Shown in pieces: positions 23,988-32,536 of a stretch of DNA of 64,000 bases. Positions within the stretch are counted from its first letter, which is position 1, and every line of letters starts with the position of its first letter. This DNA is from Saccharopolyspora shandongensis (lineage in GTDB: Bacteria; Actinomycetota; Actinomycetes; Mycobacteriales; Pseudonocardiaceae), in contig NZ_FNOK01000006.1 of NCBI RefSeq assembly GCF_900106995.1, forward strand, positions 1 to 64,000. Direction: 5' to 3'. The notes below the pieces were generated by a model. It saw only the letters and a program-made list of their open reading frames with translations, searched no databases and had not been told where the DNA came from. A program made the translations under genes and the position numbers.

Positions 23988-24653
23988 ATGCCCGACACAC
24001 CCGACCCCACCCGGGTGCACCCCAGCACCCGGCCCGAGCTGACCAACGTGGCCTTCCTGTCCACAGTGGTCAGCTCCCCGCTGATCGAGATCGGCGAGTA
24101 CACCTACTACGACGACCCCGCAGGCGCCGCCGAATTCGAAACCCGCAACGTGCTCTACAACTACGGGCCCGCACGGCTGCGCATCGGCCGGTTCTGCGCG
24201 CTGGCCACCGGAGCGCGGTTCATCATGCCCGCCGCCAACCACCCCATGATCGGCTGCTCCACGTACCCGTTCACCATGTTCGGCGGCGACTGGGCCCAGG
24301 CAACCCTCGACCTCGCCACCAACCTGCCGACCAAGGGCGACACCGTCGTCGGCAACGACGTCTGGATCGGCCGCGACGCCACCGTCATGCCCGGCGTGCA
24401 CATCGGCGACGGCGCGATCATCGCCACCGGCGCGGTGGTCACCGGCGACATCCCCGCCTACGGCATCGCCGGCGGCAACCCGGCCCGGGTGATCCGCCGC
24501 CGCTTCTACGACGCCGACGTCGAACTGCTGCAGCGCATCGCCTGGTGGAACTGGCCCGTCCAGACCATCACCACCCACGTGCGGACCATCATGGCCGGCG
24601 ACCCCAAGGACCTCGCGGCCCTGGCCCGTCGAGAAGGGCTGCTCGATGACTGA
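23988..24653 (+). CDS. vat: Vat-family streptogramin A O-acetyltransferase
   Basis: The 221-residue left-handed beta-helix (hexapeptide repeat) enzyme shows the Vat landmarks in order: 'IEIGEYTYYDDP', 'IGRFCALATGARFIM', catalytic His in 'PAANHPMIGCSTYPF', 'FGGDWAQ', 'KGDTVVGNDVWIGRDATVMP', and 'GGNPARVIRRRF'. Vat enzymes acetylate the hydroxyl of group A streptogramins with acetyl-CoA and abolish ribosome binding. A strong GAGGGGAG site at 23971 precedes ATG 23988. Coupling to an ABC-F protein makes streptogramin A or a related drug the probable target. Other xenobiotic acetyltransferases share the fold, so the exact substrate needs a test. Confidence 0.85.
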   Translation: MPDTPDPTRVHPSTRPELTNVAFLSTVVSSPLIEIGEYTYYDDPAGAAEFETRNVLYNYGPARLRIGRFCALATGARFIMPAANHPMIGCSTYPFTMFGGDWAQATLDLATNLPTKGDTVVGNDVWIGRDATVMPGVHIGDGAIIATGAVVTGDIPAYGIAGGNPARVIRRRFYDADVELLQRIAWWNWPVQTITTHVRTIMAGDPKDLAALARREGLLDD

Positions 24654-25542
24654 ACTCCACATCACCACACCCGACGGCCTGCGGCTGTGGAGCGAATCCC
24701 GCGGCGACCCGGCGGACCCGCCGGTGCTGCTGATCATGGGCGCCAACACCAGCGCGCTGGGCTGGCCCGACGAGTTCGTCGACGCCCTCGTCGCGCACCA
24801 CCTGCACGTCGTGCGCTACGACCACCGCGACACCGGCCGCTCCACCCACCTGGACATCACCGACTACGCCCTGACCGACCTCGCCCGCGATGCCGTAGCC
24901 GTTCTCGACGGCCACGGCATCGCCACCGCCCACGTCGTCGGCCTGTCCATGGGCGGCACCCTCGGCCAGCTGCTCGCCCTGGACCACCGCGACCGGCTGC
25001 GCACCCTCACCCTGATGCTGACCGCCGCCCTCGACGTCGACTTCGCCGACTCGATGCGCCGCGCCGTCGAAGGCGAACCCACCGACCTGCCCACCCCGAC
25101 CCCGCGGATCGTCACCGCGATGGCCCACCGCGCCGACCCCGCACCCGACCGCGCCACCGCGCTGCACCGCCGGATCGACGAGTGGCGACTGCTCGCCGGC
25201 GAAGAAATCCCCTTCGACGCCGAGGAGTTCCGGCGCTGGGAGAACGCCGTCATCGACCACGCCGGCAGCTACCGGCAACCGTCCGCGCACGCCTTCGCCA
25301 CCCCGGTCCCCACCGAACGCGGCGCCGAACTGCGCCACGTCACCACGCCGACCCTGGTCATCCAGGGCCCGCAAGATCCCATCAACCCACCCCCGCACGG
25401 CCGGCACCTCGCCGACCTCATCCCCGGCGCCCGCTGCGCGACCATCCCCGGGCTCGGCCACGCCCTGCCCGGCGCGCTGCACCGCCAGATCACCACCACC
25501 ATCACCGACCACATCGGACACTTCGAGAGGACCACCGCGTGA
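24646..25542 (+). CDS. alpha/beta hydrolase in the resistance operon
   Basis: The 298-residue protein shows 'PPVLLIMGANTSALGWP' (oxyanion region), 'VVRYDHRDTGRSTH', nucleophile elbow 'VVGLSMGGTLGQ' with Ser near 102, and C-terminal 'IPGLGHALPG' with the His. It resembles the RdmC-like esterases. ATG 24646 lies 8 bases inside the vat gene, so it is co-translated with it. A detoxifying ester or lactone hydrolysis is a reasonable guess, not shown. Confidence 0.85.
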   Translation: MTELHITTPDGLRLWSESRGDPADPPVLLIMGANTSALGWPDEFVDALVAHHLHVVRYDHRDTGRSTHLDITDYALTDLARDAVAVLDGHGIATAHVVGLSMGGTLGQLLALDHRDRLRTLTLMLTAALDVDFADSMRRAVEGEPTDLPTPTPRIVTAMAHRADPAPDRATALHRRIDEWRLLAGEEIPFDAEEFRRWENAVIDHAGSYRQPSAHAFATPVPTERGAELRHVTTPTLVIQGPQDPINPPPHGRHLADLIPGARCATIPGLGHALPGALHRQITTTITDHIGHFERTTA

Positions 25543-26372
25543 TCGACCCCCGCCTGCGCGACCGCGTCGCCGTGATCACCGGTGCCAACAGCCCGCTGGG
25601 CATCGGCGCCGGCATCGCCCGCGCCCTGGCCCGCCAAGGCGTCAAAGTCGTGCTCGCCTCCCTGCCCGAAACACCCCCGACCCGCGATACCACCGGAGCC
25701 GACCACACCTACGGCACGGCGAAGTCCACCGACACCGATCACGTGCGCGACGCCCTGCGCGGCGACGGTGCCGACGCCGAATCGCTGGCCGTCGATCTCG
25801 CCGACCCCACCGTCGTCCCGGCGGTCTTCGACCACGCCGAAACCCACTTCGGGCCGGTGGAGATCCTCGTCAACAACGCCGCCCACTGCGTGCCCGACAC
25901 CTTCCGGACCGACCCCGCCCGCGGCGCCACCACCGTCGCCGCGGCGAGCCTGGACGCCCACCACGCCGTCAACACCCGCGCGCCCGCGCTGCTGATGGCC
26001 GAATTCCACCGCCGTCACCTGCGCCGCAAGGCCCGCTGGGGCCGCATCATCAACATCTCCACCGACGCCGCGCCCGGCGCGGCCGACCAGATCTCCTACT
26101 GGGCGACCAAGAACGCGCTGGAATCGCTGAGCCGTTCCGCGGCCATCGAACTCGGCGACGCCGGCATCACCGTCAACATCATCTCGCCGGGCCCGGTGCA
26201 GACCGGCTGGATCAGCGACGACATGAACACCCGCTTCGCGGAGTTCAGCCCGCTGGGCCGCGTCGGCCGCCCCGACGACATCGCCGACCTCACGGTCTTC
26301 CTCGCCTCCCACCAAGCCCGCTGGGTCACCGGCCAGACCATCTACGCCGGTGGCGGCAAACGCATGATCTAG
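25539..26372 (+). CDS. short-chain dehydrogenase/reductase
   Basis: The 277-residue SDR has the Rossmann motif 'VAVITGANSPLGIGAGIARA' (an atypical TGxxxxxGxG spacing with PLGIG), 'ILVNNAAHCVP', catalytic Ser in 'IINISTDAAPG' and Tyr-x-x-x-Lys in 'SYWATKNALE'. Relatives are 3-oxoacyl reductase-like. GTG 25539 overlaps the hydrolase stop by 4 bases (GTGA), making it the last of four coupled genes. The substrate is unknown. Confidence 0.88.
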   Translation: MIDPRLRDRVAVITGANSPLGIGAGIARALARQGVKVVLASLPETPPTRDTTGADHTYGTAKSTDTDHVRDALRGDGADAESLAVDLADPTVVPAVFDHAETHFGPVEILVNNAAHCVPDTFRTDPARGATTVAAASLDAHHAVNTRAPALLMAEFHRRHLRRKARWGRIINISTDAAPGAADQISYWATKNALESLSRSAAIELGDAGITVNIISPGPVQTGWISDDMNTRFAEFSPLGRVGRPDDIADLTVFLASHQARWVTGQTIYAGGGKRMI

Positions 26373-26428
26373 CACCAGCACGCCACCGCGGCCGGACTCG
26401 GCCTGCTCAACGCCGCGCGCTGGCCCCC

Positions 26429-27850
26429 TCACCCTTCCGCCACGCCGGCCGCCCGGAGCCCGTCTCCGGTGCGGCCTGACGAGAGCTTCAGGTTGTCCGG
26501 GCCACCGGAACGAGGTCCGCGCCCGGATGGGCTGGTGGCGAGGCTGCAGGCGATCGCCACCAGCCACAGCAGCACGCCGACCACTGCCAGCCGGTGCAGC
26601 CCAGCGGCGAAATCGGCGGGTGCGGCCGGAGAGCCCGCGATCGCGCCGAACACCGCGACGCCCAGCGCGGTCCCGGTCTGCCGCATGGTGTTGTTCACCC
26701 CGCTGGCCAGCCCCGAACGTCGCGGTCCGAGCGCGCCGACCGCGGCCGCCACCACCGGTGTGGTCAGCAATCCGGCACCGATCCCGCACGCGACGAGCAC
26801 CGGAACCACCTCGGCATAGCCACCACCCGGAGACGCCAGGGCCCAGCAGCCCGATCCCGCCGCGGCGATCACCGCGCCGCACACCATCGGCACCCGGGGC
26901 CCGAAGCGCGCCACCACGCGCCCGGCCACCGGCGCCAGCAGCACCAGCGGAATCGACATCGGCAACAGCAGCAAACCGGTGCGCGCCGGCGAGTTCCCGC
27001 CGAGGTTCTGCAGGTACAGCGACAGCACGAACAGCGTGCCGTTCATGCCGAGATTCATCAGCAGCGCCACCGAGTTCGCCGCCAGGAACGGCCGGTTGCC
27101 CAGCCACGAACGCGGCACCCGCCGCCCGGCCGCCCCCAGCGCGATCACCGCCACTCCCAGTGCCGCCACCACCGATGCCCCCAGTCCTGCCTGACCGGCC
27201 TCGATCACCGCGAACACCACCGCCGTCAACCCCACGACCGCACCTGCCAGCGCCCCGACGCGCACCCGCTGCCCACGATCGCCGGGCACAACCGGCACCA
27301 GTGTGCGAACTCCCACGACCGCGGCGATCACCACCGGCACGTTCAGCGCGAACACCGACTGCCAGCCGCCCCACTCCACGAGGAGGCCGCCCACCAGCGG
27401 ACCGGCCGGCAACGCCAGCGACGACACCGCCGCCCACACCCCCAAAGCCCGCGCCCGCTCCGCCGCATCCGGGTACACCCCGGCGATCACCGCCATGCTG
27501 CCCGGCAGCAGCAACGCCGCCCCCACACCCTGCACCGCGCGAGCGGCGACCAGCGCCCCGAGCCCCGGAGCCAGCGCGCACCCCAGCGACGCCGCGCCAA
27601 AGACCGCCAGCCCGGCGAGCACCACCCTGCGGTGCCCGAAGCGGTCGCCCAGCGCGCCGCCGACCAGCAACATCCCGGCGATGGCCAGCGCATATCCGTC
27701 GACCACCCACTGCGTTCCGGCCATCCCCGCACCCAGCGAGCCGCGGATGGCGGGCAGGGCCACGTTGACCACCGTGACATCCAGCAGCACCAGGAACATG
27801 CCCGCGCACATCACCGCGAGCACCAGCACAGGAGAACCTCGTCTCTTCAC
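26429..27850 (-). CDS. MFS drug exporter, DHA2 (14-helix) type
   Basis: The 473-residue membrane protein starts near 'SPVLVLAVMCAGMFLVLLD' and has 'LDVTVVNVALPAI' (motif D1 of 14-helix exporters), 'GGALGDRFGHRRVVLAG' (motif A) and 'ARAVQGVGAALLLPGSM' with motif C in 'LALPAGPLVGGLLVEWGGWQ'. It would export a drug by proton antiport. GTG 27850 or 27853 is the start; ATG 27804 would cut the first helix. The gene is divergent from an ArsR-type regulator (67-bp gap) and next to the ABC-F/vat operon, so an export role in the same resistance block is likely. Confidence 0.88.
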   Translation of the reverse strand: MKRRGSPVLVLAVMCAGMFLVLLDVTVVNVALPAIRGSLGAGMAGTQWVVDGYALAIAGMLLVGGALGDRFGHRRVVLAGLAVFGAASLGCALAPGLGALVAARAVQGVGAALLLPGSMAVIAGVYPDAAERARALGVWAAVSSLALPAGPLVGGLLVEWGGWQSVFALNVPVVIAAVVGVRTLVPVVPGDRGQRVRVGALAGAVVGLTAVVFAVIEAGQAGLGASVVAALGVAVIALGAAGRRVPRSWLGNRPFLAANSVALLMNLGMNGTLFVLSLYLQNLGGNSPARTGLLLLPMSIPLVLLAPVAGRVVARFGPRVPMVCGAVIAAAGSGCWALASPGGGYAEVVPVLVACGIGAGLLTTPVVAAAVGALGPRRSGLASGVNNTMRQTGTALGVAVFGAIAGSPAAPADFAAGLHRLAVVGVLLWLVAIACSLATSPSGRGPRSGGPDNLKLSSGRTGDGLRAAGVAEG

Positions 27851-27917
27851 CACGCACCGAGGCTGCACCCGCAACACTTCACGCCGGCCTGAAATGTCGT
27901 GGGAGCAGAATGGGTGC

Positions 27918-28727
27918 ATGGCAGTCCAGGGAGACAGCGACATCGCGCCGGTGGCCGCACTGTTCGCCGAACCCGGCCGCGCCAAGGTGCTGCAGGCGCT
28001 GGCCGACGGGCGGTCGCTACCCGCCTCGGTGCTGGCCGCGGAAGCCGGATTGTCGGCCAGCGCCGCCAGCGCGCACCTCGCCAAGCTCTGCGCCGGTGGC
28101 CTGATCGAGGCCGAACGCTCCGGGCGGCACCGCTATTTCCGGCTCGTCGACGGCCGGGTCGCCGCCGTGCTGGAAACCCTCGCCGCCATCGCACCGGCCG
28201 AACCGGTGCGCTCGCTGCGCCAGGGCACCCGCGCCGCCGCGGTGCGCGAAGCCCGCAGCTGCTACGACCACCTCGCCGGTCGGCTCGGCGTCACGGTCAC
28301 CGCGGCGCTGCTGGACCGAGGCGCGCTCGCCGCCGACGACGGCATCCGCGACACCCGCCGCCGCCCGCAGGATGGCCTGTCCGTGCAGCTCAGCGACCAT
28401 CCCTACCGGCTCGGTCCGCGGGCCGACGAGGTCTTCGCCGCGCTGGGTGTGGACCTGCACGCCATGCAGGCCGGGCCGTCGCGACGGCCGCTGCTGCGGT
28501 TCTGCGTGGACTGGAGCGAACAACGGCACCACCTCGCCGGCCGGCTCGGCGCGGCGCTGCTGACCGCGTTGCTCGACTCAGGCTGGCTGGCCCGCAAACC
28601 TCAGCAGCGGGCGCTGAAACTCACCGCGCACGGCGCCGACGGGCTGCAGGCCGCACTCGGCATCACGCCGGGCGAGCCCGGTCGGTCAGCAACCGCACCG
28701 CCAGCCCTGCCAGCACCGCGCCCATGA
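27918..28727 (+). CDS. ArsR-type regulator with an extended C-terminal domain
   Basis: The 269-residue protein has an N-terminal winged helix (about 8-85: 'VAALFAEPGRAKVLQALADG', 'LSASAASAHLAKLCAGGLIE') and a C-terminal part (about 105-250) with 'AREARSCYDHLAGRLGVTVT' and 'FCVDWSEQRHHLAGRLGAAL'; this two-part layout occurs in a family of ArsR-like regulators beside MFS pumps. ATG 27918 lies in a gap of 67 bp shared with the exporter, which it probably represses. The 3' end overlaps the convergent LysE gene by 65 bases. Confidence 0.85.
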   Translation: MAVQGDSDIAPVAALFAEPGRAKVLQALADGRSLPASVLAAEAGLSASAASAHLAKLCAGGLIEAERSGRHRYFRLVDGRVAAVLETLAAIAPAEPVRSLRQGTRAAAVREARSCYDHLAGRLGVTVTAALLDRGALAADDGIRDTRRRPQDGLSVQLSDHPYRLGPRADEVFAALGVDLHAMQAGPSRRPLLRFCVDWSEQRHHLAGRLGAALLTALLDSGWLARKPQQRALKLTAHGADGLQAALGITPGEPGRSATAPPALPAPRP

Positions 28728-29304
28728 AGTAGCGCTGCACCCGAAGCCACCCCGGGCGCCGGGCCAGCATGCCCGCCACCGACCCGGCCGTCACCACGAT
28801 CAGCGCGTTCACCGACAGCGCCACCAGGATCTGCACCAAGCTCAACGTCAGGCTCTGCAACGCCACACCGCCCCGCGCGGGGTCGATGAACTGCGGCAGC
28901 AGCGACACGTAGAGGACCGCGATCTTCGGGTTGAGCAGGTTGGTCACCAGCCCCATCGCGAACAGCCTTCCCGGCCCGTAGGCGGGGGTGGGCGCCGGCT
29001 CGAACGCCGACACCCCGCCCGGGCGCACCGCCTGCCACGCCAGCCACAGCAGATATGCCGCGCCGGCGATCTGCAACGCCGTGTACAGCGCGGGAACCAG
29101 CGCGAACACGGTGGCGATGCCCGCGGTGGCCGCCGCCGCGTACACCAGGAACCCCACCGCCACGCCCAGCAGGGACACCAGCCCCGCCCGGCGTCCCTGC
29201 GTCAGCGACCGCGACACCAGGTAGAACATGTTCGGTCCCGGCGTGAGCACCAGCCCCAGCGCCACCACCGCGATCCCCGCCACCGCCGGAAATTCGACCA
29301 CCAC
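28663..29304 (-). CDS. LysE/RhtB-family exporter
   Basis: The protein of about 213 residues has six membrane helices. Its N-terminal helix ends in the family signature 'LVLTPGPNMFYLVSRSLTQG' and a later 'GLVTNLLNPKIAVLYVSLLP' is also conserved. These carriers export amino acids or their derivatives. GTG 29304 or 29301 after GAGAAGG fits; an in-frame ATG at 29322 is possible. No regulator of the LysG type is adjacent. Confidence 0.88.
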   Translation of the reverse strand: MVVEFPAVAGIAVVALGLVLTPGPNMFYLVSRSLTQGRRAGLVSLLGVAVGFLVYAAAATAGIATVFALVPALYTALQIAGAAYLLWLAWQAVRPGGVSAFEPAPTPAYGPGRLFAMGLVTNLLNPKIAVLYVSLLPQFIDPARGGVALQSLTLSLVQILVALSVNALIVVTAGSVAGMLARRPGWLRVQRYFMGAVLAGLAVRLLTDRARPA

Positions 29305-29399
29305 GCCACCTTCTCGCCGCACTCAACCGTCCTGATCGGACACTAGGCGGCCGCGGCGGCGGCACCAACGGCCAATTCGGCGGTACTGGCCTCACCCGT

Positions 29400-30269
29400 C
29401 TAGGAGCCCAGCTTCGCGAGGTCACCGTTGTCGAGCCGCAACCCACCGGCGGCCACGTTCTCTTCCAGGTGCGCCACCGAACCGGTGCCCGGGATCGCCA
29501 ACGTCACCGGGGAAACCGCCAGCAACCAGGCCAGCGACACCTGCGCGACACTGGCGGAAAGCCGCTGCGCGACTGCCCGAACACCTGCCGCGTCCATTGG
29601 CGTGCTACCGCCGCCGAGCGGGAAGAACGGCACATAAGCAATCCCCGACCGCTCGCACTCGGCCAGCAACTGCCGGTCCTCGACGTGCTGCACGTGGAAG
29701 TGGTTCTGCACCGCCGTGACCGGGGCAACCGAGCGCGCTTCCGCGAGCTGCGCAGCGCCCACATTGCTCACGCCGAGGTGGCGGATCAGCCCGGCCTCAC
29801 GCAGCTCGGCCAGCACCGCGAACCGGTCCGCGACCGAAGACCCGTCCGGGCCGATACCGCCCGCCCGCAGATAGACCAGGTCCAGCCGCGACACGCCCAG
29901 CCGCCGCAGATCTTCCTCGACCAAGCCCCGCAACTCCGCCGCCGTTGCCTGTCCCCGGAACGTCCCGTCGGCGTCGCGCAGCGGGCCCACCTTCGTCGCG
30001 ATCACCACACCGTCGCGGTGCGGCCACAGCGCCCGCCGGATCAGTTCATGCGCACACGTGCCACCGAGGCGGTAGAAACCAGCGGTGTCGATGTGGTTGA
30101 CGCCCAGCTCCACGGCCCGCCGCAACACCGCCACACCGGTCGCCGGATCGCGCGGCGGCCCCTCCAGCGAATTGGCGACCAGCCGCATCGCACCGAAACC
30201 CAGCCGGTTGATCCGCAGATCACCGCCCAGCAAGAACTCGCCACCCACTGCGGCCGTCAGATTCGTCAT
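29400..30269 (-). CDS. aldo/keto reductase
   Basis: The 289-residue TIM barrel shows 'RLGFGAMRLVANS', 'VNHIDTAGFYRLGGTCAHEL' (catalytic Asp and Tyr), 'VVIATKVGPL' (Lys), and cofactor residues in 'AIPGTGSVAHLEENVAA'. The usual 'LHR'-type catalytic His position reads 'VYLRAGG', a change seen in some AKR subfamilies. It would reduce carbonyls with NADPH. It is divergent from a LuxR-type regulator (105-bp gap). ATG 30269 is chosen over the upstream frame. Confidence 0.88.
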   Translation of the reverse strand: MTNLTAAVGGEFLLGGDLRINRLGFGAMRLVANSLEGPPRDPATGVAVLRRAVELGVNHIDTAGFYRLGGTCAHELIRRALWPHRDGVVIATKVGPLRDADGTFRGQATAAELRGLVEEDLRRLGVSRLDLVYLRAGGIGPDGSSVADRFAVLAELREAGLIRHLGVSNVGAAQLAEARSVAPVTAVQNHFHVQHVEDRQLLAECERSGIAYVPFFPLGGGSTPMDAAGVRAVAQRLSASVAQVSLAWLLAVSPVTLAIPGTGSVAHLEENVAAGGLRLDNGDLAKLGS

Positions 30270-30374
30270 GCGCACCAGCCTCAGGGCCCACCCGGCCTGG
30301 CCACCAACGGCTGGCAGGTTGCTGCCAACGTACTTGCACCGTCCGCCTCGAACGTCTCCGTAGACTCGGTGGGC

Positions 30375-31022
30375 ATGGGTGACCACCAGGTGATCGCGGT
30401 GCGTGGCGAGGCAGATCTCATTCGCCGGGCAGGACACCTGTTCACCGATGCCCGCACCGAGTTCGTGTGCGCCGCCACCGACCTGCGCACCTGGTCATAC
30501 CCACGCCTCCGGCCCACCGGCGAACCCGCTCCGGACCTGCGGGTGCGCAAGCTGTTCACCTCGGCCGCGCTCTGCGATCCGCAACAACGGCAGCATTTGC
30601 TGCGGATCGCAGATGTGGGCGCGGAGGTGCGGATCTGCGCCGCCCCGCTGCCACACGAGACGATCATCATCGACCGGCGGGCGATGATCCTGGCCGGTGC
30701 CACCACCGCGGGCGAACGCGAATTCACCGCGACCACGGCGCCGACACTCATCAACGGCGTGCACGCCCTGTTCGACGCCACCTGGCACACGGCCATCCCA
30801 CTCGCCGACTACTTGCGTCAGGAACTTCCGCAGATCGACCAGGCCGGACGCAGCGTCCTGCAGGCGCTCAACGCCGGGCTCACCGACGAAGCCGCGGCCC
30901 GCCGCATCGGCGTCTCCCTCCGCACCTACCGGCGGCGCGTCGCCGAGCTGATGACCCTGCTGGACGCCAACTCCCGCTTCCAAGCCGGTGCCCGAGCCGG
31001 CGAACTCGGCCTCACCAGTTGA
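30375..31022 (+). CDS. TrmB-like/LuxR-type HTH regulator
   Basis: The 215-residue protein has a sensor-like N-terminal part (about 5-130) with 'IRRAGHLFTDARTEFVCAAT' and 'PLPHETIIIDRRAMILAG', similar to the PLD-like half of TrmB-type regulators, and a C-terminal LuxR-type HTH ('VLQALNAGLTDEAAARRIGV', 'SLRTYRRRVAELMTLL'). TAGACT at 30361-30366 lies 8 bases before ATG 30375. It may control the divergent aldo/keto reductase. Confidence 0.8.
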   Translation: MGDHQVIAVRGEADLIRRAGHLFTDARTEFVCAATDLRTWSYPRLRPTGEPAPDLRVRKLFTSAALCDPQQRQHLLRIADVGAEVRICAAPLPHETIIIDRRAMILAGATTAGEREFTATTAPTLINGVHALFDATWHTAIPLADYLRQELPQIDQAGRSVLQALNAGLTDEAAARRIGVSLRTYRRRVAELMTLLDANSRFQAGARAGELGLTS

Positions 31023-31032
31023 AACACCGTGG

Positions 31033-31200
31033 TCAGTACTCGTCGTGGTACTTCACCTGCGGGCTGCCCGCCGGGGCACCAAGGCCGGTGGCGCGGCCCT
31101 CGGGTTCCTCCCAGTCCTCCTGCCGCCCCAGGGCGGTCAGGTCCAGGAAACTCGTGGTGCTGCCCAGCACGTCCATACCGCGCCCGTAGGTCGAGTAGGT
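31033..31200 (-). pseudogene. DUF899-family protein, C-terminal 55 residues only
   Basis: On the minus strand the frame enters at 31200 as TYSTYGRGMDVLGSTTSFLD and runs 'LTALGRQEDWEEPEGRA' to a stop at 31033. This is the C-terminus of DUF899 (thioredoxin-like) proteins, which are about 230 residues. Everything upstream is replaced by the TnpB element at 31201. The fragment has no start and is not expected to be made. Confidence 0.8.
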
Positions 31201-31350
31201 TTGACATCCTCCCCTCTTGAGGGGATTCCAACACGCGCTACCAGAGCGAGAGTTGAGGTTCACGGACACTCTTCGACCCCACGCGGGGTGTTGTCCCTCC
31301 GGCACCAACCCGTACGAGTAGGGGACAACGGGTGTTGTCCTGTCCTGCCG
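31201..31350 (-). ncRNA. candidate omega RNA at the TnpB element's right end
   Basis: In IS200/IS605 elements the omega RNA overlaps the 3' end of tnpB, ends at the right end of the element and takes the next bases of flanking DNA as its guide. Here it would run leftward on the minus strand to 31201, closing with the 31211-31224 hairpin; the guide would start ACCTACTCGACCTACGGG (31200 downward), that is, the DUF899 remnant. Position and hairpin are seen; the RNA itself is inferred. Confidence 0.5.
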
Positions 31351-32512
31351 CGACGTTGTATGAAGCGTTTAGGTCCGCGTTGCAGGTGAAACCGCAGGCG
31401 TCACAGACGAACTCGGCTTGGCTCTTGCGCGAGTTCTTGTCGATCCACCCACAATCGCTACACCGCAGAGACGTGTAGGGGGCCGGGACCTCGTGGACTC
31501 GTCCCGGCGCTTTGTGTTCCGTACGTTGCCGAAGCAGGCCCCATCCTTGGGCGAGAATACTCCTGTTCAGCCCGGCCTTCTGGCGCACGTTCCGTCCGGG
31601 TTGCTCAACGGTTCCCCGTGCGGATCGGGTCATGTTCCGAATGTTGAGTTTTTCGAACCGGATGGTGTCAAAGGACTTGGCGAGCATCGTCGAGGTCTTC
31701 TCGCACCAGTCCTTGCGCCGGTTCGCCTCCCGCGCCTTGATGGCCGCGACCTTGGCGTACTCGGCCCGCTTGGTGTCGCTTCCCTTGGGTGCGCGGGCGG
31801 CGCGGTGTTCGTACTTGCGGAGCTTCGCTCGCTCCTTGCTGGACAGCTGGGGGCAGTTCAGCGACCGGCCGTCCGAGAGCTGGGCGGTGATGGTCACGCC
31901 CCGATCAATCCCCACCATTCGGCCGTTTCCAGGAGCATTGATCGGATCGGGTATGACGGCGAACGCGACGTGCCACTGACCGTTCCGGTAGGTCACTCGG
32001 AAAGTCTTCGCATCCGGCAACCGGCTGCGGGTGAGCCGGAATCGTACCCACCCGCAGCCCGGGACCTTGACCTGAGCCCAATTCTTGTTCAGCTTGTGCA
32101 CCACCACCGACCGGGACATCACCTGCTTGCCCTTGCGGTTCAGCACCGGGGTCCCATCGAGGTTGAGGGCGGGTACCCGATCGGTACCGATCGCCCGGAA
32201 CCCCTCATGACGGTACTTCTTCCGCCATGTCGGGGCCCCGAATCCGGAGCCGAACATGCGCGCACGCGCCTGGGCAAAGTCCTTTAGGGCCTGCTGCTGC
32301 ACATCAACATTGCCCTGCCGTAGCCACTCGTTGTCGACGCGGGCTTCGGTGAGCTGACGGCACTGTTCGGCGAACCCTGGTCCAGGTTGACGTCCTGGGT
32401 TCCAGTGCGAGTGCTGTTCGACGGCGAGGTTCCACACGTACCGCGCATGCGCGCAATGCGCGAGCATCACCTGCTCCTGCCGCGCACTGGGGTACATGCG
32501 GAACCTCGCCAT
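31238..32512 (-). CDS. tnpB: TnpB RNA-guided nuclease
   Basis: The 424-residue protein has an N-terminal helix-turn-helix/WED-like part ('ARFRMYPSARQEQVMLAHCA'), then the RuvC domain with catalytic Asp in 'MVGIDRGVTITAQL', Glu in 'TIRFEKLNIRNMTRSARG', and final Asp in 'CNADLNASYNVAAGQ'. Between the last two lies the zinc ribbon 'LRCSDCGWIDKN' and 'FVCDACG'. All three acidic residues are present, so the nuclease may be active. TnpB cuts DNA next to a transposon-adjacent motif using an omega RNA from the element's right end. ATG 32512 is chosen; longer frames read into the sigma-factor relic. Confidence 0.93.
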   Translation of the reverse strand: MARFRMYPSARQEQVMLAHCAHARYVWNLAVEQHSHWNPGRQPGPGFAEQCRQLTEARVDNEWLRQGNVDVQQQALKDFAQARARMFGSGFGAPTWRKKYRHEGFRAIGTDRVPALNLDGTPVLNRKGKQVMSRSVVVHKLNKNWAQVKVPGCGWVRFRLTRSRLPDAKTFRVTYRNGQWHVAFAVIPDPINAPGNGRMVGIDRGVTITAQLSDGRSLNCPQLSSKERAKLRKYEHRAARAPKGSDTKRAEYAKVAAIKAREANRRKDWCEKTSTMLAKSFDTIRFEKLNIRNMTRSARGTVEQPGRNVRQKAGLNRSILAQGWGLLRQRTEHKAPGRVHEVPAPYTSLRCSDCGWIDKNSRKSQAEFVCDACGFTCNADLNASYNVAAGQDNTRCPLLVRVGAGGTTPRVGSKSVREPQLSLW

Positions 32513-32536
32513 GATCACACACTGTACCGATACAGC

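Noticed and set aside
25269-27857. 862-codon minus-strand frame across the SDR, intergenic region and MFS gene
   Set aside because: It is Gly/Arg/Ala-rich antisense sequence without domains; the real genes are the SDR (plus) and the MFS exporter in another minus frame.
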